A DNA stretch of 64,000 nucleotides, from contig JADANN010000341.1 in assembly GCA_018806985.1 (NCBI GenBank), positions 124,001 to 188,000 on the forward strand, given 5' to 3'. How positions within the stretch are numbered: position 1 is the first letter of the stretch; each line of letters opens with the position of its first letter. The notes under the pieces were generated by a model, which saw nothing but the letters and a program-made list of their open reading frames with translations, was not told the origin of the DNA and searched no databases. Source of the stretch: Angiostrongylus vasorum (taxonomy: Eukaryota > Nematoda > Chromadorea > Rhabditida > Metastrongylidae). Below, in pieces: positions 1-10,939 of this stretch. The position numbers and the translations under genes were made by a program.

Positions 1-60
1 CTAGTTCTATCGATCTTCTACCACCAGCAATCACCCGTCAGCGGGATTGATCTGAGAAAA
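1..60 (-). repeat. Edge of family Z repeat next to Penelope copy A
   Basis: The first 60 bases match the end of the roughly 306-bp family Z unit (see 40557-40975). The shared words are cgatcttct, caatcacccgtcagcggg and attgatctg. The same piece borders the 3' tail of the second Penelope element at about 15610-15655. Either both Penelope tails inserted beside the same repeat, or repeat plus element were copied together. Confidence 0.55.
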
Positions 61-298
61 GTGAAGACATTCGGGAAATAGCTACTATACTATTATTTCG
101 GTGAAGAATCGCTCGAGATCAGGTCTGGACGCGACAGTCACTTTCATCCTTATTCACATCCATTGGATATAAAATCGCGTTAAACACAGGCGTTGCATTT
201 TTCCAGTTTGAAATTTTACAGATGGAAAATCTTCTTGTTCGCAATAGCAAATGATTATTCAACAATAACACACTTATTTTATTTCTTTATTTACGTAC

Positions 299-336
299 AA
301 GCTGACGTTTCGGCGGCTTCGCCTTCCTCAGAGCCT
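299..336 (-). ncRNA. Minimal type I hammerhead ribozyme motif (Penelope copy A)
   Basis: On the minus strand: stem I AGGCT, core CTGAGGA, stem II GGCG/CGCC with a short loop, GAAA, then ACGT forming a two-base-pair stem III, cleavage triplet GTC, and stem I partner AGCTT. All invariant core bases are present. One extra A sits between the core and stem II. Hammerheads with such a tiny stem III, thought to work as dimers, are known from the terminal repeats of Penelope-like elements. Confidence 0.65.
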
Positions 337-793
337 GGAAAGGTGAAGTCTGACTGCGATCTACACGGTCAAACGCCTCCATAACCAAAAAAGCGAAAAT
401 GCCGAATCAAAATTTCAATCACATTGAACACAGAGCCTTTGCACACTCACCGCTTTCTGTGAGTCTTCCACTAAGTATTTCACGTGGAGACCAACCGCAC
501 AGAGTTTACATGGAATCGTAATGTACCCATCTCATCAGAATAACAGGCTTATGTACTGCCCAATATCACGCGTGATACTGAGGCATTCCTCCCTGCGGTT
601 CATTTTCGGATTCTTGGAATTGATCCAGAATGCCTCGAGAATTTTGCGCGCTTGTGTTCTCGATTCCTGCGCTAGGATCTTAACCCGTACTTCAAAATCT
701 TCTACGTTATGTCTCTGCGTACTATGCGTGCTTAGTGGAGTATTTGGTTAACGTATGCCGACTAGGTGTTCTTTTATACGAACGCAGAGTGGT

Positions 794-1695
794 CTACCCG
801 TTTCGCCAACGTATTCGTCCCCCGCACGCTTTACAAGAGTTCAGATAAACTGTACCCGAACTCATGCACTCACTGTCTCTACCATTGGGGCAAATTATAC
901 AATTTTGCGTTGCACATAGACGGTTGTATAGGCAGTTACGAACTAGTTGGTGTCTTAGATTACTCGGTGTCATTTCAGTTATCGTTACCGAATTCTCTAG
1001 ACCGGCCCTTCTTAAACAGCGTTTTATAGCTGCACTTACTTCATTTGAAATGAAGGGCAGGAAAAACGGGACCTTATTGTTGCTAGAGCTGTCGTTTGAG
1101 GGCCTGTGGTTTCCTCTACACCTATTCCGAGCTGCAGTTACGTGGCCATTAAAAATGGCTATTTGTTGCGCCAAGTTCCAGGACACTCTCTCTGCTCCTT
1201 TCCTGTGCACACGCTGGTAGCTGTTCGAAACATGTTTCTCACAAGCGCCCTTTTTCGTGTGAGAGGGGTGAGAGGAGAGGTAATGAACCAAGATGTTTTT
1301 TAATACTTGGCTTTCGATACCATTTCGTAACGTAGCCGTTTTCTGATAGATTAATTTGCACGTTCAGAAATGGAAGCCAGTTTTCTTTTGGTTTCTTGGG
1401 TGAATTTAATATACTATGACTGTTCGTTCAACAGCTCGAAACATTTGTCAATTTCCTCTTGTGTTGAACAAATGACCAAGCAGTCATCTGCATATCTACA
1501 ATAGAGTAACGGCCCAAGATCGATTACTGGTGCTTCCACCTTAGACATGAATGCAATGGCAAGGCTTGGTGCCAGTCGTTGTCCCATTGCCAGCCCTCTG
1601 TTTTGTGCGTAATACCTCCCGGACCATCTGAAGATTGAGCAATTTAGGCACTCCTTTAAGAGTGTCACCAGCTGCTGAATCGAGAAGCCATGCAA
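794..1695 (-). pseudogene. Penelope-like RT C-terminal half plus GIY-YIG endonuclease (broken)
   Basis: The segment 1695-1414 carries the RT core: a GLAMGQRLAPSLAIAF block, then CRYADDCLVIC, where the two aspartates are the expected metal ligands. The frame stops at EQS because the next codon is TAG where copy B has GAG. A second segment, 1291-794, covers the linker and the start of the nuclease: NCIICPNGRDSECM, then YLNSCKACGG, after which the frame is lost where copy B reads DEYVGETGRPLC. At least one nonsense change and two frame shifts are visible. The catalytic YADD is better preserved here than in copy B (YVDD). Assignment to Penelope-like elements rests on these motifs and on the RT-then-GIY-YIG order. 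Confidence 0.8.
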
Positions 1696-1700
1696 GTTTA

Positions 1701-2067
1701 TGCTCCTTCGAGTTGCACAACGATCTGGCGGATGGCTTGCACAGCCTTGAGTCTTGGATGCATAGTCTTACGATTAACTGCTGGATCCAACAAAGATTCA
1801 CACCGGAAAAACCAACAACTGCGAGCAATCGACATGCTAACAACCCTATTCTGAAGAAGTCGTTACTGTTACTTAAACAGAAATACAGGTAGATGAAAGA
1901 CAGACCTGTGAGCAACCAGGTTTCGAAAAAGGATTTATTTGAACCACACCCAAACGACAACAACACTCACTGAAGTATGGCTAGAGTACAAATTTTGCAA
2001 ATGAAAAAATCCTCTTGTTCGGAATAGCAAATGATCGTTCAACAATAAATGAAAAAAATGATAAATC
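1701..2067. other. Old repeat sequence, no gene seen
   Basis: Mixed relics only. Around 1760-1880 there are fragments resembling the DNA found upstream of hammerhead motifs elsewhere (compare 28190-28270 and 44780-44830). The stretch 1985-2050 resembles the Penelope tail and 5' region (compare 240-265). Open frames here are short and not shared with any other copy. Confidence 0.4.
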
Positions 2068-2298
2068 TCTCAGCGTTGATTAATTCCTCAGCGATGCGCC
2101 ATGGATTCGACTTCATTAAGCATCGTTGGAGGTGAGGTGGCCTAACGATGTATCGAGCCAGTGCTGCTATCCCCAGACAAGTCTGTTACCAACTTGCCGA
2201 CCCCGGAGGGATGGAAGGTTTGGTGAGCAATGGGGGCTGCGATCGATCCCACGTTTGTGTCACAGTGGCGCCTCCAATCACTGCGCCACACGCGCCGC
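2068..2298 (-). mobile_element. tRNA-like SINE, copy 1
   Basis: The minus strand starts with a tRNA-like head: A box TGGCGCAGTGA (about 2289-2279) and a B box containing GATCGATCGC (about 2247-2238). It is followed by the family body (words such as GGTCGGCAAGTTGGTA and CTCGATACATCG) and the 3' word CAACGCTGAGAG. It has an internal deletion of about 30 bases in the 3' half. It has no partner at the mirror position in the right inverted arm, so it is either a later insertion or was lost there. Confidence 0.65.
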
Positions 2299-2467
2299 CG
2301 TAATGCGCGAAAGAGTGAGTAAGGACACAAAATTTGGGATTTGGATGGTATCACTGCAAATCGTGTTTCAGACAAACAATTAGGAAAACTACAAAATCCA
2401 GGAATCACAGATGAAGGCAAGGATGATTAACAAAGTCGTTACACAAGCCGAATAATATGCTTCGGTT

Positions 2468-2552
2468 AACCTCTAACGATGTTTGACGAAGTCGATCGCA
2501 AAGCGCATCCATCAAGAACTGACTTACGCCGAGACGCTTTAGAGATCTAACG
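2468..2552 (+). mobile_element. 3' fragment of the tRNA-like SINE
   Basis: Only the last 85 bases of the SINE family remain (words ACGATGTTTGACGAAGTCGA and TTACGCCGAGACGCTTTAG). The mirror copy in the right arm (35517-35782) is nearly full length, so the 5' part was lost here after the arms separated. Confidence 0.6.
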
Positions 2553-4488
2553 TTTGAATTAGTACAGACCGCGTCGACGTGCTCTTTTTTAACATATTCC
2601 TGAATAGATCTATAGTTAATGAGTAACAAAGCAGGCATGATATTTGTAATTTTTAAAATTGTGTATGGGATGCATAACGAAGCGATTTAGTTTACACGAA
2701 ATTTTTGTGGAATTTTTAATCTACTAATTTTTTGACCTCGTCATATTCACCAGAACCAGGTTGATCCATGTCGGTTGTCCGCAACCGCTCATCTTCGCAG
2801 TATGGGTTTTCGAGGCTTTGTGGAGCCGAAGCTTCTGGATTGGGGCACCTTCTGAATGAAAATCTCCCTCGGCATTGCCCAGACTTACAGGACAGTTGCT
2901 GTAGGTTGTCCACTGACTACAACTTATATTGGGAACCACGTCTACGAGTACTCTCACAGCTCAACTAAGGTGAAGAGCTCACCATCGTTCGTCGCACCAT
3001 CGATAGGAAGACGATATCTGGCAAGAACCGTTGATTGATTAGCGCCAGGTATTTCAGTAAAACATTCTTTGACACAATGCTGAACAGTAAAAGAAGAATA
3101 AATAAAGTTGATAAGAGAAGTTCTGCGACCATAAGCGATAAAAAAAAGACTTGAGCAGTAACACTGACTTCTTAACAACTTTAGCGAAACGTCGTGAATT
3201 CTGCTGATAGAGCCACCGTTAAAAGTGAAACCAGACCAGCCAACATCACAACGAAAATCCGTAATGATCCACTAAACTTGCATCATGTGTTCGACTTCGT
3301 CAAGCAGCGCAGAGGTTACTGAATGCATTTTTTGGCCTATAAAGTAACTTTGAGTGACCTATCGAATTTATGAAGTCACTGGTATTAATCTCCAAGAGGT
3401 GTCTGATGTAAAATGAGACGAATTGTTTGGTCTTCCCAGAGAATGCAATCACATCGAAATGACTACACATGAGTTGTAAAACCCTACTATTTACTGTGCG
3501 ACCCATATAGCAATGACTCTATGCAAGAAAATGTTGCCAGATCATCCCCGTTGATGAGTGATTTCCGATGGCACAGTTATGTAGAAAACCGGTCGAGAAA
3601 AAACGGAAAACGAGCAGTGGTTCCGTGCGTAAAGCGTGAGCTCCAGAAAGGGTAATCGGAATTTGATAGGGCCTGGAGTCCAGGTTTGGCAAATATCTAC
3701 TATCACTGTAGTTGCATTCCACGTAATATCATGCCGTGAAAAAAAGTGGGCAAGAGGTGAAAGTTATATATTGCAAGACTCCATTATTTACAACGCGGCT
3801 CATATCGCCATAGCTGCACAGTTATAAGAGAAACCGATACCTTGCTTTTACCGCACACAGAAATCGCCCATCTACAACGATCTTCATATTTCTCCTTCCG
3901 GTACCTGGTGAATACGTTGCTATCCACTATTTGCCGAATTCGGATTGGAGGGAATTCCACTAAAGGATTCGCGCTCGACAGAAGTCAGGACGCGAGCAGT
4001 TGTTTGAACTACCACTGAGCAAGAGAATATATCAATACAACGTGCATATCCCTACAGAAGAAATTTTTTTTGTTCCATTTGACCCGTCTTCACATCTACT
4101 ATGCGTATTTCTGCAGTTCTCACATTCAACTCGTTTCCTAGCATCCACTGTCCACGAAGATCTCCCGACTTTACGCGTGGCTCCGGTAGCCGCTTGAGGA
4201 TTTTTCATTTTACCTTGAACTTCGTAGAATGCTGTGAAGCAATTCTCGCTGGACTCCTGCGATAGCCAGGGTGGAGTGTTCCCAATTGGATCACAGGAGT
4301 GATTTTTTCCCGGACAAGTCCGATACTAATTTCCCGATCCCAGATGGATGAGATACTTCATTGGCCCAGAGCAGAATCGAACTAGCACTCTGCTCATGAT
4401 GACGGGCACCACTATCACTATGCATACCCGCTCCTTTCTAGAAGTGATGGTAATAAAACTTTAAACAGATAGTAAGTAGTGGTTCTTA
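2553..4488. other. Left-arm non-coding sequence
   Basis: This stretch mirrors 33820-35400. It contains decayed blocks but no protein-coding frame shared with the partner. Position 2740-2770 holds a badly worn hammerhead-type end (compare 35300-35340). The stretch 3880-4020 pairs with 33820-33880. In 4020-4480 I see nothing recognisable. Confidence 0.5.
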
Positions 4489-5090
4489 TTACAGAACTGT
4501 GATATTTTTCGCGGTGATTCCTCTTCGCAGGTGACGAAGAGCCTTTATATAATGAGTAGAGATACCGTGGATCTCCAGAGATTCCAGGACTGCTTCTGCC
4601 TCAACTGATCCGAAGGTTTTTTTATTTGAATCGATGAACGTGAGGCATGACGGTCCGTCGTACTCTAGCCATACTTCAATGAGTGTTGTTGTTGTGTGGA
4701 TGTGGTCCAAATGAATCCTTTTCGAAAGTTGGTTGCTTACACGGCTGTCCTTCATCTATCTATGTTTCTGTTTAGGACGACTCGAGTGAAGAGCTTGTAG
4801 ACGACAGACAGAAAAGCAGATTTGGACGATAGTTGCCGATATCGTAGAGTCGCCATTTCTGAAAAACAGCACAATCATGGTGCTTTTTCCATTGAATAGG
4901 AACCTAAGGGTATGATATCATGAGCTAAGCTATTGTGTTGCTGAGGACTGGCTGAATAATCTTCAGGTCTTCAGAACCTCTGCTGCCCGAACCAGGTGTT
5001 GCTCGATACTTCACTGATGAAATAGACTGCCGGATTTCGGAAGAGAGAACAAGTAGTACAACGTATCTACTCACATTTAGAGAGAAAGAC
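4489..5090 (-). mobile_element. RTE-type LINE reverse transcriptase fragment
   Basis: The minus-strand frame 4755-4489 reads HLDHIHTTTTLIEVWLEYDG, then SCLTFIDSNKKTFGSVEAEA and IHGISTHYIKAL. This follows the RTE-clade pattern of a histidine-rich segment, then LTFIDLKKAFDSVE, then GIPxxYIxxL. The first catalytic aspartate (FID) is present. Upstream on the same strand (5090-4756) are remnants of the preceding motif (GNYRPNLLF-like) in a shifted frame. It is the mirror of 32990-33545. Confidence 0.75.
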
Positions 5091-5350
5091 TAGATTTTGA
5101 CAGATTCTGTTGAGTTGCGAGTAGTTTCGTCCTTTGTTTTTGCATACGCTCAATGAACATCTTAGTATGTTGTAATCTCAACTCTGCACAATTAACACCC
5201 TTTTCACGTAGAGAAAGAAATCAAGAATGTTGGAAGGTTCGATTTATACGAAATCCAGGTTTCGTTAAACTGCATCTCCCAAGCTTCTTTACTTTTTCAC
5301 GAAGTCGATTCGTCGTTTCCTATTCTCGTTGTTGGTATGCGAAAATAAAC

Positions 5351-5384
5351 GGCTTTGAAGAAGGCGAAACACCGAAACGTCAGC
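5351..5384 (+). ncRNA. Hammerhead-like motif, degenerate
   Basis: Stem I GGCT/AGC, core TTGAAGA (essential C3 replaced by T), GAAA, stem III ACGT and triplet GTC. Loss of C3 should abolish cleavage. It marks a former terminal repeat. Confidence 0.5.
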
Positions 5385-5500
5385 TATTGTATGTTAACAT
5401 ATTCTATAATACCAATCATCGCGTTTGCTTATTGAAGAAAAAACAGCAAATTATCAATCAGTGCCGAGGTTAATAGAAAGCCGGTCTTGAGAATCTTTAC
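5351..5500 (+). mobile_element. Old Penelope-like 5' end remnant
   Basis: A hammerhead-like motif (5351-5384) is followed, about 100 bases later, by the beginning of the Penelope first frame (GCCGAGGTTAATAGAAAG at about 5462). The spacing and order are the same as in copy B, where the motif at 12326 precedes the start at 12434. The mirror copy lies at about 32225-32360. The body of the element is absent. Confidence 0.6.
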
Positions 5501-6180
5501 GTAAGCATTCGGATCACTTCGACAACCATTTTGGAAGTAAAAGGAAAAGCCGGTTCTCATTAGGTAGCGGCAAAACTATTTTTCCATTTATGACAGTTCC
5601 TTGAACTCTTTTCGTTTACTGTATTTTGGACGAAATTTTAGTCGCCCAATGCGTGATAACTAGTAGTAACAGTGACGGTGTACAATCTTTTAAGTTTGAA
5701 CGTGGATCACCTAATGTGAAAATCCAAAGCAGAACACCTGCAGAACTGCTTTGCATTGCAGCACGCGCTCAACACTCGACTCATCTGATTGAAAGCTCTA
5801 GTAACAACGTTTTGAGGGTCACCAAATGACTCAGAGCATCAGTTCTCGAAATAGTGGATCGATGGGAGACTTTATTTTGTCAACGTTAGTTTCTGCCAGT
5901 GCTTCTTTGCGCAACAAAATGACAAATTTGCTCAGATGTAGTCAGAACACTCGATTATTGTCCTAATAGTGGTTTTATTTCGCGAAGTGAACAACGCAGT
6001 TGTGAAAAAACTTCAAAGTTAGTCTGAACCGAATGGAAGTACATGTAACTTTGGCGTCAATCTAAATGCGAACTCAGGCAACTCTGAAAATTTTTTTTTG
6101 TAATTTTGCTGTGCTCTTAGGTTTCTCAAATTATTTCGAAAAAGGGAAGGTTTCTGGAAAGCTACCGTGATATTGATTAA
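5501..6180. other. Left-arm non-coding block containing repeat W
   Basis: Around 5610-5830 lies a block also seen at 20820-20960, 31900-32110, 44300-44420, 54060-54240 and, shorter, 27950-28030. Its hallmark is gaacacctgcaga. The start of one open frame (LVAQCVITSSNSDG) is shared with the mirror copy, but the frame breaks after about 20 residues, so I do not call a gene. Confidence 0.45.
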
Positions 6181-6196
6181 AATAAAATCTTTATTC

Positions 6197-6231
6197 GGCT
6201 AACGTTTCACCGTCTTCGTCTTCCTCAAAGG
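6197..6231 (-). ncRNA. Hammerhead-like motif, degenerate
   Basis: On the minus strand: CCTT, TGAGGA, a weak stem II, GAAA, ACGT, triplet GTT, stem I partner AGCC, then GAATAAAG. C3 is replaced by T. The preceding 150 bases (6230-6400) contain the recurring word GATGTGGCTCATCGTGATCG seen next to other motifs (about 31420 and 44590). Confidence 0.45.
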
Positions 6232-6720
6232 TGTATTGATCCAAGTCGATCGCCCTACAATTTTTCCTTTTTGCCGATGTGGCTCATCGTGATCGCATCG
6301 AAACCGAAACCACCAAAGAATCGCTCTAATGAAGTAACCTCACTCGGCAATGCTGCTTTGTGTACAAAGTCTGTTGATGATGCACATTGTTCCTTGATAA
6401 TCGTTCGTTATTCTCCTGGGCAATTTCCATCCGTTGATTGATTTCTCTGAATGCCCAGAGAGAAGCGAACGAATACCAACGGGCGATCAGTATCAATAAC
6501 AGCCGTTTTGTATAAAAAATGCAATGCAGAATGAGTTACTTTATTCGAGCGGCGCTTCAATGGATTCGGTTCGATGCGATTACGAAAAGCCACATCGGCA
6601 GAAGCGCAAGCTGTGGACAATCGACTTCCATCCCATCTACCTCTGAAGAGGAAGGAGGCACCCAGCCGTTAGCTGAATACTGGGTTTTTATCAGTTTTGT
6701 GTTGGCTTGTCAGTGAGAGG
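6232..6720. repeat. Two head-to-head copies of the hammerhead-associated terminal sequence
   Basis: The stretch 6240-6420 and the stretch 6500-6660 carry the same words in opposite orientation (cgatgtggctcatcgtgatc against gattacgaaaagccacatcg, and tctgtacaaag/ttgtataaaaaa). This forms an imperfect palindrome of about 400 bases. The mirror region is 31020-31480. A similar arrangement occurs at 44507-44890. Confidence 0.5.
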
Positions 6721-6769
6721 ACTCGTGTACAGCTAGTCTTCTCAGGAGTATGAGAAAAAGCTCTGCTTT

Positions 6770-7020
6770 TTGAAATAAAGTTGCTGAATATTAGCTTTTT
6801 TTTCCTGCCTACTACAGTTTTCACTGCTGGAGTACTTTATATTAGATACAACCACAGCAATGCTGAGATATTTGCAAAACTTCACAGCAGTTGTTTGCGG
6901 TGGGGGCTCGAACACGTTATCACGCTTTTCGGGGCTAACCCATTCACCAGTACACCGTGCGGGTCCTTCGTTGCACCTTTCTCATCTTCTGAAGTCGGTG
7001 AACTAATTTCTACTACGTAA
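6770..7020 (+). repeat. Family Z repeat, old copy
   Basis: Shares the order CTGAGATATTTGCAAAAC, a purine-rich GGTGGGGG word, TTTTCGGGGCTAACCC and GGGTCCTTCG with the family Z unit. It is more diverged than the copies at 10497, 15655 and 40557. Its mirror in the right arm is about 30750-30960. Confidence 0.5.
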
Positions 7021-9240
7021 TGAGTGCACAAGATGAAAACGTGAGCAACGCCAAATTCTGTTTCCGCTAGCGAAGTGCATCTTATAGAACGATTTGTCAG
7101 CATTTCATCATAACATTAGCTTTCACAGAAGGAAGTGAGCGAAGAAATGTGAATAAGAGTGCCGCAATTTGATGACTCTATTATTGTTTTCCCATAGAAA
7201 AGGCGTTTCATAACAACATGTGCTCCCGATTTTCTGTCAGAATAAGTGCAAACATGTTAAAGTGGCAGACTTAGAGAAGGAGAAGTATTTAATTTCAAAC
7301 TATCATTTTCAGTTTGCACAGTGCACTCAGTCGCTGAAGTGTCTAACGATAGTCTTCGTGGTTCCGTGCTTAGTGACAATCAGTAATTGTGTCTTTGTTT
7401 TTCTCAATCGCGATTATGACACAATCTAATAACAAAAACTATCGAATCATTGTAAACGTGGGAGACCTCGCTTATTGCAGCAACCACTTCTTCACGTTAA
7501 TAGAATCGTTCGCTGGCAGGAGTTAATTCAATTGATTCCGGCTCAACCGAAGTTTTTTATTTCACATGCATATGTTTTTTTATTTCACATGCATATGTTT
7601 TTGATTTTGGGCTGCAAATAAACAGCTACCCAAGAGTTCTGTTGGAAATGTCTCAACTGTGACCAGAAGCACTTGGACATTATAGACTGCTACGCTCTAG
7701 TTGCTGACTGCCCGACTACCTTGGAAAAGATGAGGTTTTAAGTACAACAATCGCGCTTCTTACCATTCACGTTACACCTCTTAATCGCAGTTGGACCACC
7801 AGTAACGCTCCCAAGTCGCGGTTATGCAAGAAAACGTCAGAAATTGATTTTAGTTGTCGCTGAGAGATTTCATCACAATCACGTTCGGGAACATGGAGAC
7901 TTATACACAGAGTGCTAACAAGAACGGAGCGACGGGAACACATCAGATTCCTCATCAGTGCGCACAATGGGAGAATTGAAGGTTGGCCTAACGTCACAGA
8001 TATTTTTGTCCACCTCCCCTTCTTCTCATATTTCAGACGAACATGCAGTTTAGAAATAATTTTTACAGGGAATCGAGGAGCGAGAACTGCTATTAAATGA
8101 CTTTTCCATGAGAAAACGAAATTTGTGTCAACTAACTACGGTGCACCTCGTCAGATTTTGTCGCTTTGTCACCTCCATACGTAAAAAGCAGGTTTTCTTA
8201 TGAACCACTTTTTTTTCTTACGCTCGAAGATCATTTTATAAATCACGCATTGGTAGTAAAAAAAATAAAGCATTTTTAGCGAAATTCTCGATTATTAGTG
8301 TGACAAGAAGATAGCATGGAAACTTTCGGCTAACGTTTCGTCAACTTTGCTTCAAAAATAGCATTTTTGTTCTTCTGGTTTCTACCCAATACACTTATGG
8401 GGACAGTGGAGCTATGTTACCATTGTCTCCATGTTTAAAAAGTATTGCCTTTTTATCATGTCAAACTGCCAAATGTCTTGTATCAACTACAATAAGAGAT
8501 CCATCTGAATATTCAGAAGGAATCGAGGTGATGTCTCACATATTGAAATGACCACCAAGCAACAATTTAGAGCGATATGTCTCGTTGAAGCGTTGTTCTG
8601 ACAAATGATGCATCCAATGCTTAGTCAGCTTTCACCATAACGTTGCAGTACGGTTGTGTTCGAGGAGACTGTTGGAAGGCACGGCTTCCCCCACTTTTCA
8701 ACTGTGATCTACCGAATAGTTCACAATGCAACAGCAATAGGAACTTTGGCTGATTGGCGTTTTTACACCTTAAACCGAAGTAGTTTGTTTGATAAACAAT
8801 GATCGTCGTTATGTGAAATGGAACCTGGAAGAAAAAGTTCCGCCAACAAACTTATCCGCTGGCTCGTCGACAAAAGATAATCTTAGAGTTTCGGTCGATT
8901 CGACCAAGGTGAAGAGGTCTGTAATTTTTGATAAGAGAAACATTAACTAACCACGGATGAAAGAGGGCCACAAAAAACAAGCTGGATTTTGCCACACTGC
9001 AAGTTTTCCTCTCACTGGAACTTTTTAATCGAAAATGAAATATCTAACTCCTTTTCAATCGGATATCTCGTGGTACCTGATGAAGCCTTAGGGTTAATAG
9101 CAATTTGATAAATGATGACATCCAATGCCACGACTGTGCAAGAAACCGACAAAATTTGTGGGAGTGTCTATAATTAGATTGCACCATAATCGCAAGTGAG
9201 AAGACAATGACACGTCTACAAAGTATCAAGAAACACCAAG
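7021..9240. other. Left-arm non-coding sequence
   Basis: Paired with 28380-30720 in opposite orientation. No frame is shared between the two arms for more than about 60 residues. A 23-base direct duplication (ttttttatttcacatgcat...) occurs at about 7553-7598 and is single in the mirror arm (30160-30190). A worn hammerhead motif lies at 8328-8355. Confidence 0.5.
8328..8355 (-). ncRNA. Hammerhead-like motif, degenerate
   Basis: GAAA, ACGT, GTT and AGCC are intact on the minus strand, but the 5' core reads TTGAAGC and stem II is disrupted. The mirror copy is on the plus strand at about 29407-29436 (TGCCGAAACGTTAG). Confidence 0.4.
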
Positions 9241-10037
9241 AGTCGGACACATGTGAAATGTGTGAATAGGGATAACGAGATTGCTCGCAACATTACTGGA
9301 TCTATGTAAGTTTGACTTCGTTCTCTTTGAGCGAAACCTTCAGTGTGTTGGCGATGGGAAACGAAGTAAAGGATGCTTTGACATGAAAAGAAGACAAAAA
9401 TCTCAACGACAATTTGTCAACAGCGATTCAGCCGGCAGTTTCGTAAGCTTACCTGCGAATATTTTGAATTATTGAATACTTCGATTTTGAATAATGCTGA
9501 CGTGTTGCTTTTTTCACCAGTGTGAGGAACTAGACAGAATTTGTCAAGGCGAATATTTCTCTCTGAAAGCAAGCACTTGAGAAAAAGCAGACAATGGGAA
9601 AAGATGAGACCACGATGAAAGTGAATGAAGTCTGGACTCAAATCACGTGCATTTCGGATATTCAAACTGCAAGCTAATAGATAACATTTGCCATTCGTGG
9701 GTAGTTTAATGTCGGAATAACCACGGAAACTTTATAGATGTGGAAAGAAGCTCTGCTTGCAGGTTTTCTAGAGTTCTCGAGAATATTGAAAAAGAAACAA
9801 AAACATTCGATCCCGAATTCACGCCATAAACTCAACTTTGATACATCACATCACGTATTCTACGGAGTTCTTAACGCCAGCTGGTGTGTGCAACAGTCCA
9901 GTCAGGGCTTTCAAGGAACAATGTAATGACAGAGCATCCAGCATAAACCGATGGGTGAGTGATGGTAAGCTATGGCTTCAAACTGCGTTAGCGATCAAAA
10001 AATTAGCTCTATTCACGTCAAAAGGTTAAAAAGGAGA
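9240..10037 (-). repeat. Block B, inverted copy
   Basis: This pairs in reverse with 26604-27385, and through it with the direct copies at 52740-53560 and 62840-63560. Characteristic words are gaaacttcgagaa..., gtgaggaactagacagaattt and aaagaagctctgcttgcag. It lies between the inverted SINE (10038) and the rest of the left arm, as expected for an inverted unit. No coding frame is conserved among the copies. Confidence 0.6.
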
Positions 10038-10303
10038 AAGTTCTCGGCGTTGATCAATCTTTAGGGAATGCGCCATGCATCAGACTTCGTTAACCATCGT
10101 TGAAACTGACTGAACGCACATCTGGCCCTTGCAATGACTCGTGGTGACTTACCGATATATCGAGCCAGTACTTCCATCCTCCCATACAGGACAGGTACTA
10201 ATTTGCCGACCCCGGAGGGATGGAGGGCATGGTGGGCATTGGGTGCGGGAATCGATCCCAGACATATTGCAGGATTCCTTCGACCACTGTGCCCCATGCG
10301 CGC
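10038..10303 (-). mobile_element. tRNA-like SINE, copy 2
   Basis: Nearly full length on the minus strand: a GCGCGCATGGGGCACAGTGG-type head (A box slightly changed), B box GGGATCGATTCCC, a long body and the 3' end CAACGCCGAGAAC. It sits at the mirror position of copy 3 (26336-26603), so this insertion is older than the inverted duplication. An open frame at 10061-10297 inside it is incidental. Confidence 0.7.
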
Positions 10304-10496
10304 TTCATGATTAACCCAAAATCACGGAGGTCATTTGGTGAAGCTCAACAACGAGCACTAGATGGGAGTCGACGAAGTTTCTATTCTAGTGGGTGCTAAA
10401 CGGGAAAAAAAGGATATCGACGAAGGCAAAACTGTGATTCCGACACTTCCTAGAATGAGATAGAATCGGAATTTTAAAGTTATTCACAACGTTTTC

Positions 10497-10930
10497 TTTT
10501 TTATTTTTTTGCCCTCCATAATTTTCATGTCAGAGTATTAAGCGAAATACAACCACAATATTGCTGAGATATTTGTAAAACTCCAGACCTCAGGTGTCTA
10601 CGGTGGGGGAACGAGCGCAATATTTTTCCTTTCCGGGGAGTAACGCGTTCACCACCTCAATACGCAGGGTCCTTCGCTTTCGCCTGTCTCTCAGCGAATT
10701 CTATCTAACAGTGCCGTCAGCAATCATCCGTCAACGGGATTGATCTGGGGAGCCCACATCGGCATTGAACCCAGTTAAGCTGAGGCTGTAGTTGATTTCA
10801 CAATGTTTACTTTTTGTTTTCTGCCTTCTATAATTTTTTATGGCAGGGTATTAAGCGAAACACACCACAATATTGCTGAGATATTTGCAAGACTGCGGAC
10901 CGCAGGTTTCTACAGAGGGGAACGAAGAAA
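10497..10930 (+). repeat. Family Z tandem repeat (about 1.4 units)
   Basis: The unit starts with a T-rich stretch and CCCTCCATAATTTTCATG, passes AATATTGCTGAGATATTTG, CCTTTCCGGGGAGTAACGCG and GGGTCCTTCG, then AACGGGATTGATCTGGGG. It starts again at about 10806 (CTTCTATAATTTTTTATGGC), a period of about 309 bases. It interrupts the inverted unit between the SINE and the gene-upstream region. Confidence 0.65.
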
Positions 10931-10939
10931 ATAGGAAGA

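Larger units (their letters stand above)
60..1700 (-). mobile_element. Penelope-like retroelement copy A, 5'-truncated
   Basis: Read on the minus strand, this is the C-terminal half of a Penelope-like element. It runs from the reverse transcriptase active-site region (1695 downward), through the linker, to a GIY-YIG-type endonuclease region (about 800), then a 3' region with a hammerhead-like motif (299-336) and a tail ending near position 60. The tail recurs at 15390-15600 and 36050-36262. Homology to copy B (12250-15600) stops at about 1700, where unrelated repeat sequence begins, so the N-terminal part is missing. PLEs are known to move by target-primed reverse transcription with an RT and usually a GIY-YIG nuclease. 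This copy is dead. Confidence 0.85.

Noticed and set aside
794..1220. Overlapping plus-strand frames of 87 and 118 codons opposite the Penelope copy A coding strand
   Set aside because: They are the complement of the GIY-YIG/linker region and recur opposite copy B only because the sense strand is conserved.
3519..3722. Arm frames such as 3519-3722 and 34196-34483 as paired genes
   Set aside because: The arms align but the frames do not. Stops and indels fall at different places without codon-position bias.
10061..10297. 78-codon minus-strand frame, and similar frames at 26297-26538, 36904-37209, 45689-46043, 47117-47369 and 49176-49439
   Set aside because: All lie within SINE copies. Reading frames differ among copies, and the pol III head explains the sequence.
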